16,882 bases of DNA, from assembly GCA_013791675.1 (NCBI GenBank), contig VMTI01000287.1, positions 1 through 16,882 of the forward strand, in the 5' to 3' direction. Shown here one piece after another: positions 1-6,190 of this stretch. Each line of letters begins with the position of its first letter. Position 1 is the stretch's first letter. A program made the position numbers and the translations under genes. The stretch comes from a bacterium (GTDB lineage Bacteria > CG03). The notes below the pieces were generated by a model, which saw only the letters and a list, made by a program, of their open reading frames with translations, was not told the DNA's origin and made no database searches.

Positions 1-27
1 GGTAGTGTAAAATATGTTGTGTGAATT
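1..27 (+). repeat. Left terminal inverted repeat of the IS256-type element
   Basis: The first 27 bases match the reverse complement of 1318-1344 at 22 of 27 positions, with the outer eight (ggtagtgt) identical. Mismatches are at repeat positions 9, 12, 13, 16 and 23. Three of these (9, 12, 13) lie in the -10-like hexamer TAAAAT at 8-13, which the right end lacks. Confidence 0.9.
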
Positions 28-45
28 TGAAAAAGAAGAAAAAAA

Positions 46-92
46 GGTGCATACTTCCAAAAACTTTGGAAAAGAAGAAGGAGGCATGCACC
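46..92 (+). promoter_or_regulatory. Inverted repeat covering the transposase ribosome binding site
   Basis: Bases 46-58 (GGTGCATACTTCC) pair with 80-92 (GGAGGCATGCACC), giving 12 pairs of 13 with one G-U and one A-C mismatch. The right arm contains most of the Shine-Dalgarno AGGAGG (79-84) and ends directly against the ATG at 93. Inside the 21-nt loop, TTCCAAA (55-61) and TTTGGAA (65-71) form a competing hairpin that uses part of the left arm. In the alternative fold, 46-52 still pairs with 86-92 but the Shine-Dalgarno sits in an internal loop. This suggests control of transposase translation; the effect itself is inferred. Confidence 0.65.
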
Positions 93-1337
93 ATGAAAAG
101 TGTTATTAAGGTAACTGATGTTAATGTACCAGAAACGATGGAAACATTCAAGGCCATTTTGGCGGAACCTGAGAAAATGTTCGAGATGTTGGGCGTAGAT
201 TTCAGCAGAGCGGCTGAACGGGCGGTAACTGAATTGATAAAGTTGGAGCTTACGGATTTTTTGGGCAGAGAGAAATATGAGAGAAAAACCGGCAAAGATA
301 AAAATTACCGTAATGGGAGTTATAAGCGGACATATACGGTAAAAAATCTTGGAACACTTAACTTTGAAGTAAAAAGAGATCGCCGGGGTAAATTCAATTC
401 AAAGTTAATAAAGCGTTATGACCGTTATGATCCGGCGTTAGCCGGTGATATGCTCGCGATGTTTTTAGGCGGAATGTCGACCCGGAATATAAACATGTTT
501 TCATCACAGTTACTGGGTAGAAAAATATCCGCCGCGGAAGTATCAAATGTGAACAAAGAAATAAACGGAGCGATCGAATTGTGGCGAACCCGCCCGCTTA
601 ACGGCATACAAATAAAATACATGATTACAGACGGAGTTAATTTTACTATGCGTGTCGGTCATCATATTGAAAAAGTACCGATGCTTATAGTTATCGGCGT
701 AACGTACGATAACAAAAGGCTGTTTCTAAATATTCAGCAGGGCGATAAGGAAAAGGCTTCAACCTGGCGGGAAATGTTTCGTGATATGAAAGATGTAAGA
801 GGGCTTAATAAAGATGATATTCAACTTGGTATTATGGACGGACTCACAGGACTTGAAAAAGTGTTTGGGGAAGAATTCCCGAATGCAAAGACACAACGCT
901 GTACGGTGCATGTGGCAAGAAATGTTCTCGCGAAGGTTCCCTGTTCTTTGAAAGAAGAAACCAGCGACAAATTGAGAGACATTTTTTATGCTCCCGATAA
1001 AAAAGCAGCTGTTGCCAATTACAAAACATTTGTCGAGGAATATCAGGATATTATTCCGAGCGCGGTAAATTGTCTTGGCCGCAGTATAAAAAGCTGTCTC
1101 ACCTTTTTTTCGTTTCCGGAGCATGAATGGATAAGCCTTCGCACAACAAATGCGATTGAAAGAGTGAATAAAGAATTTAAACGGCGAACCAAGCCAATGG
1201 AAATTCTCGCCGGCGAGAAGTCGGCATATTTATTGTTATGTTTTGTTGCTTGTAAAATGGAGTTGGGTTGGAAGTGTATGCCTTTCGGGAATAAATCTAA
1301 TCTTCCCGTGCTTGCTCAATTTACACAAAATGCTTGA
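93..1337 (+). CDS. IS256-family transposase
   Basis: This is a DDE transposase of the IS256/mutator family that cuts and joins the element's ends. Candidate catalytic residues are D180 (in MITDGVNF), D249 (in GIMDGLTG) and E356 (in TTNAIERVN). The D-to-E spacing of 107 residues, and the QRCTVHVARN segment between them, are typical of the family. The protein is 414 aa, a normal length. The frame stays open upstream to a GTG at 21, but the ATG at 93 is preferred: it has AGGAGG 8 nt upstream and gives the usual N-terminus. The stop lies inside the right terminal repeat. No frameshift or internal stop is present. Confidence 0.95.
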   Translation: MKSVIKVTDVNVPETMETFKAILAEPEKMFEMLGVDFSRAAERAVTELIKLELTDFLGREKYERKTGKDKNYRNGSYKRTYTVKNLGTLNFEVKRDRRGKFNSKLIKRYDRYDPALAGDMLAMFLGGMSTRNINMFSSQLLGRKISAAEVSNVNKEINGAIELWRTRPLNGIQIKYMITDGVNFTMRVGHHIEKVPMLIVIGVTYDNKRLFLNIQQGDKEKASTWREMFRDMKDVRGLNKDDIQLGIMDGLTGLEKVFGEEFPNAKTQRCTVHVARNVLAKVPCSLKEETSDKLRDIFYAPDKKAAVANYKTFVEEYQDIIPSAVNCLGRSIKSCLTFFSFPEHEWISLRTTNAIERVNKEFKRRTKPMEILAGEKSAYLLLCFVACKMELGWKCMPFGNKSNLPVLAQFTQNA

Positions 1338-1344
1338 CACTACC
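1318..1344 (-). repeat. Right terminal inverted repeat of the IS256-type element
   Basis: This is the partner of the left repeat (22 of 27 matches) and overlaps the last codons and stop of the transposase gene. It contains a perfect -35 hexamer, TTGACA, at 1334-1339 on the + strand, pointing out of the element. The left end does not carry this hexamer. Confidence 0.9.
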
Positions 1345-1363
1345 CAAAAATACGCCTTATCAG
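1334..1363 (+). promoter_or_regulatory. Possible outward hybrid promoter from the IS end into the downstream cluster
   Basis: A consensus -35 box TTGACA (1334-1339) lies in the right terminal repeat and faces the gene cluster. With an 18-nt spacer it meets TATCAG (1358-1363), which matches four of six bases of the -10 consensus and comes from flanking DNA. The -35 is certain, the -10 is weak, and the promoter as a whole is an inference. Apart from this, the 1345-1464 gap holds AT-rich hexamers (for example TAAAAT at 1428-1433) without a convincing -35 partner. Confidence 0.4.
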
Positions 1364-1464
1364 AATTTAGATAGTAGATGGGATTAGTATGAAATTGGAA
1401 ATTTTATATTCTGCTTTTGCGGAAAGATAAAATTAGAGAAAGGATATTGCTAAAAGGAGTAAGT

Positions 1465-2853
1465 GTGAGCAAGTTATTAAACAGTTTGAAGGAAGATTTG
1501 ATAAAGAAATATAATGTCAATGGGCCATATTATACGAGTTATCCTATTCTATCAGAATGGTCTGAACAGTTTGCTGATAATGATTACAAAAACGGTTTAA
1601 CTGCCCTGTGTTCAGGAAAACAAGAACTTCCGCTGTTCCTTTATATTCATTTCCCCTTCTGTGCAAAACAATGCTACTACTGCATTTGCAATTCAACAAT
1701 AACTTACAATCACTCCACCACACGAAATTTTTTAACACATTTATCTCGCGAGATAGATATGTTCTATGATTTCTTCAAAAAGCGTTCTTTTATTCCAAAA
1801 GTCAAAATGGTTCATATCGGGGGAGGTACGCCTAATTTAATGAATGAGGAAGAGTTTGAATTTCTTTTAAAACAGATTCGGAAATTAGTGAATTTGAAAG
1901 ACTTGAACGAATTTGCGATGGAAATAGATCCGAGAACGGTTAATAAGCAAAAATTAAAATATTATTCTGATAAGGGGGTTAATAGAATATCCTTTGGAAT
2001 TCAGGATTTTGACACTTATGTTCAGAAAGCTATCAATAGAACACAGTCGTTTGAGATGGTTGATCAATTGCTTTCTCCTGAAATTAGGAAACATTTTAAA
2101 AGCATTAATTTTGATATTTTGTATGGATTACCTTTGCAGAGCAGAGAAACTTTTAGAAAAACGATAGAAAATGTGAAAAAATTATCCCCTGATAGAATCA
2201 CTTTATTGAAATATGCACATGTGCCGGAGCGCATAAAACATCAAAGGTTAATAAAAAAAGAGGATATTCCTAATTATATTGATAGCACGCTGATGTTTGT
2301 TGAATCAATAGACAGTCTTGTAAGTGCAGGATACGAATATATAGGAATAGACCATTTTGCCAAGTCTTCTGATAGCTTAGCGCGGGCAAATAAAAATAAG
2401 ACACTTTGGCGAAACTTTTTGGGGGTCAGTCCGGGAGGAATGCACAATACAATAGGAATAGGTGTTACCAGTACGAGCAGCGTTAATGATTATTATGCCC
2501 AGAATGTTTACTCGGTAGAAGAATACTATCAATCTATAAAAAAGAATGTATTCCCCATATTTCGCGGTTTTAAATTAAGTACGGATGATTTAATTAGACG
2601 TGAGATCATACATAGTATTATTTGTAATTATTGCCTTGATTTTGCTGATATAGAAAGGAAATATAAAATAAAATTTAAAGAATACTTCAGAAAGGAAATG
2701 AATCTGCTTAAGTATTTAGAGGAGGATAATATGATAAAGGTGTATAAAGCATCGTTCAAAGTAACTTCATTAGGGAGAATTTTTATCAGGCATATTTGTA
2801 AAGTTTTTGATAAATTTACAAGAAATAAAAAATGCAAGGTATTCGGACCATGA
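1465..2853 (+). CDS. hemN: HemN-family radical-SAM enzyme (oxygen-independent coproporphyrinogen III dehydrogenase-like)
   Basis: HemN decarboxylates two propionate side chains of coproporphyrinogen III without oxygen, a cytoplasmic haem-synthesis step. This 462-aa protein matches HemN over its full length. It has the N-terminal GPYYTSYP segment, the cluster cysteines C66, C70 and C73 plus the extra HemN cysteine C75, then IGGGTPN, EIDPR, SFGIQDFD, the INRTQ segment, DILYGLP, YAHVP and IGIDHFA, and a C-terminal FDKF region. The GTG at 1465 has AAAAGGAG 5 nt upstream and fits the family N-terminus better than an upstream in-frame TTG at 1417. One departure: the usual GYTT-type segment after RNF reads GVSPGG. 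That, together with its place at the head of a glycan-like gene string, leaves open a non-haem substrate. It overlaps the next gene by ATGA. Confidence 0.82.
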   Translation: MSKLLNSLKEDLIKKYNVNGPYYTSYPILSEWSEQFADNDYKNGLTALCSGKQELPLFLYIHFPFCAKQCYYCICNSTITYNHSTTRNFLTHLSREIDMFYDFFKKRSFIPKVKMVHIGGGTPNLMNEEEFEFLLKQIRKLVNLKDLNEFAMEIDPRTVNKQKLKYYSDKGVNRISFGIQDFDTYVQKAINRTQSFEMVDQLLSPEIRKHFKSINFDILYGLPLQSRETFRKTIENVKKLSPDRITLLKYAHVPERIKHQRLIKKEDIPNYIDSTLMFVESIDSLVSAGYEYIGIDHFAKSSDSLARANKNKTLWRNFLGVSPGGMHNTIGIGVTSTSSVNDYYAQNVYSVEEYYQSIKKNVFPIFRGFKLSTDDLIRREIIHSIICNYCLDFADIERKYKIKFKEYFRKEMNLLKYLEEDNMIKVYKASFKVTSLGRIFIRHICKVFDKFTRNKKCKVFGP

Positions 2854-3626
2854 AATCAGGATTAAGCGGAAAAAAAGTAATCATTACCGGGGCATCAAGG
2901 GGGCTTGGTTCTGTTTGCGCAATGGCCTTAGCGGCTCATGGCGCCAGCCTTGTATTAATGGCGCGCACGGAAAAAAAACTTGAGGAAGTACGGATGTCTT
3001 GTCAAAATCCGGAGAAGCACTTAACAATAGGCGTAGATTTGACTAATACAGAACAACTCCGTAAAGCAATAGGGCGAGCAACGGAGTTTTTAGGAGAGAT
3101 TGATGTTGTTCTGCATGTTGCGGGCGGTGGGCTTGGATTGCGGGAGCCGTTATTGAGTTCGGGTGATTTGATAAAGCTCTTTACTCTTAATGTGGCGGTT
3201 GCTGCCGAAATAAATAGAATTGTTCTTCCAGGAATGATTAAAAGAAAATCCGGCAATCTTGTTCATGTTGCTTCAATCGCCTCGGGCGAAGCCACGGCGT
3301 CCGTCGGCTATAACACGGCGAAGGCGGCATTGGCGGCGTATGTTAAATCGCTTGGAAGGGAGATAGCCGGTTATGGAGTGGTAGCGACAGGTATATTACC
3401 CGGCGGTTTTTATGCTCCGGAAAATTCATGGGAAAGACTTAAGGCGCAAAAACCCAAAGTGGTGGAGAATTTTATTAAAGAGCGGCTTCCTCGCGGCTTT
3501 TTGGGAAGGGCGGAAGAACTTATTCCGATGATACTTTTATTATGTTCGGATGCGGCTTCCATGATGGGAGGTTGTCTGGTTCCTATAGATGCCGGCGAGG
3601 GAAAAGCATACACAGTAAATGACTGA
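2850..3626 (+). CDS. Short-chain dehydrogenase/reductase (FabG-like)
   Basis: This 258-aa cytoplasmic oxidoreductase has a Rossmann fold. The nucleotide-binding motif TGASRGLG spans residues 13-20, a VAGGG segment replaces the usual NNAG, and the catalytic residues are Y154 and K158 (YNTAK) with a candidate serine at S142. The C-terminal part (GILPGGF, LCSDAASMMGG, PIDAGEG) is typical of 3-oxoacyl-ACP-reductase-like members. The arginine at position 17 of the glycine motif is compatible with NADPH use, but this is uncertain. ATG 2850 overlaps the upstream stop by 4 nt (ATGA) and gives a standard N-terminus; an in-frame ATG at 2832 is less likely. In this setting it could reduce a keto group on a sugar nucleotide or acyl chain. 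The substrate cannot be determined. Confidence 0.9.
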   Translation: MKSGLSGKKVIITGASRGLGSVCAMALAAHGASLVLMARTEKKLEEVRMSCQNPEKHLTIGVDLTNTEQLRKAIGRATEFLGEIDVVLHVAGGGLGLREPLLSSGDLIKLFTLNVAVAAEINRIVLPGMIKRKSGNLVHVASIASGEATASVGYNTAKAALAAYVKSLGREIAGYGVVATGILPGGFYAPENSWERLKAQKPKVVENFIKERLPRGFLGRAEELIPMILLLCSDAASMMGGCLVPIDAGEGKAYTVND

Positions 3627-5490
3627 ATCAAATTTACAAGAGCGACGATTTGATAATCTAAAACTGGCTGAATATTCTTCGCTGTTGCGTAGAAAATACG
3701 CATTGAATAATAAAGTATTGTTAATACAAACTCCCCAATTTATGCCGGATGCTTTTAATCGCAAGGTAGCTCAACAGCGCGGATGCTATGCCTACCCGCC
3801 CGCAGGGCTGCAGTGTATAGCCAATGCTTTATCCGATAGAGATTTGGAGATAGATATCCTTGATTTAAATTATCATGTATTAAAGAGCGTTGTAAATGAA
3901 GAAAATTTTGATGATATAAAAGGCACAGGCATTTTAGACGAGTATCTTAACAGGCATAATCCTTCTATTATAGGAGTTACGTGCCTCACTATTTATGGTG
4001 ACATATTTGAAGATACTCATCCTCTCACCTGTCTTTTAAAACATTTGCGCAAGAGAGATAAATCAATAATTATAGCGGGCGGGCCTATTGCCACAAACGA
4101 ATATGAAAACTATTTAAAGAAAGATTTGTGTCATTTTGTAATAGAAGGAGAAGGTGAAAATAAAATAAAATTTCTCTTTGACTATTTATTCGAGGGCGGT
4201 AGCGATTATAATTCGCTAAGGGGTATTTATTTTAAAGATAAAGGGAATATTAAAGAGACAAGCGGCAGAAAAGATAATGTCGCGCTTAAAGGGAATCTGA
4301 TAAATACATATAAAAAATTGCCGATTGAAGATTATAGCAGTGTGGGGTCTTTGAATCCTTTCTCAAGAATGGCCGGCCTGGATAAAAGATTTGCGGGAAT
4401 ACAGTTGAATCGCGGCTGCCGCGCAAATTGCAAGTTCTGCGGCGTTGCGGAGTTTATGGGCAAAGGGCTCAGGCAATATCCTGTCCATGATTTACTGGAA
4501 GAAATACATTATCTGGTCAAAGAAAGAGGCGTCAGGCATTTTGAAATTCTTGATGATGATTTCTTAGGTTACGGGGAATTTCTGAAAGCTCTTATAACAC
4601 TTTTAAAAGATATGAAGGAACTTAATAAAAAATACGGAATCAGCTGGTCAGCGGGCAACGGTTTGATTGCGGCGTCTTTGACGGAGGATTTGCTGGGTTT
4701 AATGCGGGATTCGGGCTGTATAGGATTTAGAATAGGAATTGAATCCGGCAATGGTAATATGCTCAAAAAAATGAGAAAGCCCGTTACTCTGTCAGTGTTA
4801 AGAAAAACAGGAAAGAAGCTGCGGAAATTTCCTGAAATATTCGTGGCCGGAAATTACATTATGGGTTTGCTTGGGGAAGAAACTTTCGGAGAGATGCTGG
4901 ACACTTTCAAATTTTCGGCAGAAATGAATTTAGACTGGACGGCGTTTACCACATTCCAGTTTACGAGCAAGGCTACTATGGCTGCGGAACATTTAAAGCC
5001 GGTGGATAATTCGGCTACGGATTTTATTCCGGCTAAAGATACCGCCGGCCGGGAAATATTGGAAACTGAAGGAATTGTTTCGGGCCCGGCGATATTTAAT
5101 ATGCCGAAAAGCTCAGTGCCTTCTCATGAACAAATTAAGCAGATATGGTTTACCTTTAATCTGGTTGCCAATTATATAAACAATAAAAATCTTAAACCGG
5201 GCGGCATGCCTGAGAAATTCATATCATGGGTGGAAGCGGTGAGGGTTGTTTACCCGGAGAATCCGTATATGCCTTTATTTACAGGCATTGGCTGTGTATT
5301 ACTCGGCCGTCAAGAGTTGGCAAACAAGTACCTTGAAAAGACAAAAGAGAATCTAAGGGTATCAGAATACTGGAGAAAACGTTTCTCTCAATTCGGCTTA
5401 ACCGATTTAATAAACAGGTTTCCTCAAAACGATGAAAAAGCGCAGGAAGTTTTAGAGCCCCTGCGGCAAAGATATGCGCAATGGTTTTAA
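3619..5490 (+). CDS. Cobalamin-binding-domain radical-SAM protein
   Basis: This 623-aa protein has the two-part layout of class B (B12-dependent) radical-SAM enzymes. An N-terminal Rossmann-like cobalamin-binding region (about residues 30-200) carries an IIAGGP segment (GG at 154-155) and the VIEGEGE element. The radical-SAM barrel follows, with a CxxxCxxC cluster motif at C267, C271 and C274 (NRGCRANCKFC), then FEILDDDF and IGIESGNG. The classical DxHxxG cobalamin ligand motif is absent, as in many members, so cobalamin would bind without a lower His ligand or may be lost. About 150 further residues form an unassigned C-terminal tail. It starts inside the dehydrogenase gene (8-nt overlap), so the two are probably translated together. 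Family members methylate or rearrange unactivated carbons; the substrate here is unknown. Confidence 0.88.
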   Translation: MTESNLQERRFDNLKLAEYSSLLRRKYALNNKVLLIQTPQFMPDAFNRKVAQQRGCYAYPPAGLQCIANALSDRDLEIDILDLNYHVLKSVVNEENFDDIKGTGILDEYLNRHNPSIIGVTCLTIYGDIFEDTHPLTCLLKHLRKRDKSIIIAGGPIATNEYENYLKKDLCHFVIEGEGENKIKFLFDYLFEGGSDYNSLRGIYFKDKGNIKETSGRKDNVALKGNLINTYKKLPIEDYSSVGSLNPFSRMAGLDKRFAGIQLNRGCRANCKFCGVAEFMGKGLRQYPVHDLLEEIHYLVKERGVRHFEILDDDFLGYGEFLKALITLLKDMKELNKKYGISWSAGNGLIAASLTEDLLGLMRDSGCIGFRIGIESGNGNMLKKMRKPVTLSVLRKTGKKLRKFPEIFVAGNYIMGLLGEETFGEMLDTFKFSAEMNLDWTAFTTFQFTSKATMAAEHLKPVDNSATDFIPAKDTAGREILETEGIVSGPAIFNMPKSSVPSHEQIKQIWFTFNLVANYINNKNLKPGGMPEKFISWVEAVRVVYPENPYMPLFTGIGCVLLGRQELANKYLEKTKENLRVSEYWRKRFSQFGLTDLINRFPQNDEKAQEVLEPLRQRYAQWF

Positions 5491-5506
5491 TGAAAGGAGG
5501 ATTTTG

Positions 5507-6190
5507 ATGAGAGAGTTTAATGTTTTGGGTGATTATCCCCAGCCAAAAACGCCGCGTTATGTCGGATCGAACATCAGGACTATTAAGAGCAGAATCATAG
5601 CATCTTATCGGGATGAAAAATATTATGACGGCGACCGTAATAATGGATATGGCGGGTTTAATTATGACGGGCGGTGGAAGAAGGTCGCGAAATTAATGAT
5701 TAAAGAGTACGGATTAACCGACAAATCCGCCTTGCTGCAGATTGGGTGTGAGAAAGGATTTTTATTACACGATTTTCACGATATTTATCAGGGTATGACA
5801 ATCAGGGGTACCGAGATATCTGATTATGCGATTTCTCATTCTATGCCTTCTATTAAGGGAAATATAGTAAAGGCAGATTTTCAAAAACTCCCTTTTGAAA
5901 ATAGAGAGTTTGATTTTGTTATGGCGATAGGTGTGGTGTATACACTGAATTTAAGAGACGCCATTTCCTGCTTAAAAGAAATTCAGCGCGTGGGAAAAGG
6001 TAAAAGTTTTATAACCTTGGGAGCATATAGAAATGAATTGGGCGCAAAACTTTTTAAAAGTTGGTCGGTATTAGGTTCCACTATTCTCCATGTGGACGAC
6101 TGGGTTGAGGTTTTAAAGGAAGCAGGTTATACGGGAGATTATCACTTTGCTACTGCGGAAACATTAAATTTGGTATGGAGAGATACGTGA
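5507..6190 (+). CDS. Class I SAM-dependent methyltransferase
   Basis: This 227-aa protein has the Rossmann-like methyltransferase pattern: motif I as LLQIGCEKGFLL (IGCEKG at 79-84), an acidic GTEIS segment ending the second strand, ADFQKLPF, and FDFVMAIGVVYTL for the fourth strand. Motif I is altered from the usual D-x-G-C-G-x-G, with Q before the strand end and E in place of the second glycine. ATG 5507 is chosen because AAAGGAGG (5493-5500) lies 6 nt upstream, the best ribosome binding site in the cluster; an in-frame ATG at 5474 would overlap the previous gene. The 16-nt gap to the previous gene is the only non-overlapping junction in the run from 1465 to 12510. The methyl acceptor is unknown, perhaps a glycan or lipid intermediate. 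Confidence 0.82.
   Translation: MREFNVLGDYPQPKTPRYVGSNIRTIKSRIIASYRDEKYYDGDRNNGYGGFNYDGRWKKVAKLMIKEYGLTDKSALLQIGCEKGFLLHDFHDIYQGMTIRGTEISDYAISHSMPSIKGNIVKADFQKLPFENREFDFVMAIGVVYTLNLRDAISCLKEIQRVGKGKSFITLGAYRNELGAKLFKSWSVLGSTILHVDDWVEVLKEAGYTGDYHFATAETLNLVWRDT

Larger units (their letters stand above)
1..1344 (+). mobile_element. IS256-family insertion sequence, essentially complete
   Basis: The element is bounded by imperfect inverted repeats (1-27 and 1318-1344) and holds a single transposase gene reading left to right. The transposase has the D, D, E arrangement of the IS256 ('mutator') family, and the total length of about 1.34 kb is normal for it. The right end reads ctaccc, so the left end may have one more g just outside the window. 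Because the window starts at the left end, the target-site duplication cannot be checked. Both termini and the reading frame are intact, so the copy may be active. Confidence 0.93.

Noticed and set aside
759..1124. 121-aa open frame on the minus strand within the transposase gene, and similar minus-strand frames elsewhere
   Set aside because: They lie opposite well-supported genes and show no ribosome binding sites or recognisable domains.
1204..1219. Perfect 16-bp palindrome TTCTCGCCGGCGAGAA in the transposase gene
   Set aside because: One palindrome of this length is not surprising in 17 kb, and it lies in a conserved coding segment without other signals.
4412..4424. Compact GC-rich inverted repeat at the radical-SAM cysteine motif of the 3619-5490 gene
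   Set aside because: It is explained by the codons for the conserved Arg-Gly-Cys-Arg-Ala residues.
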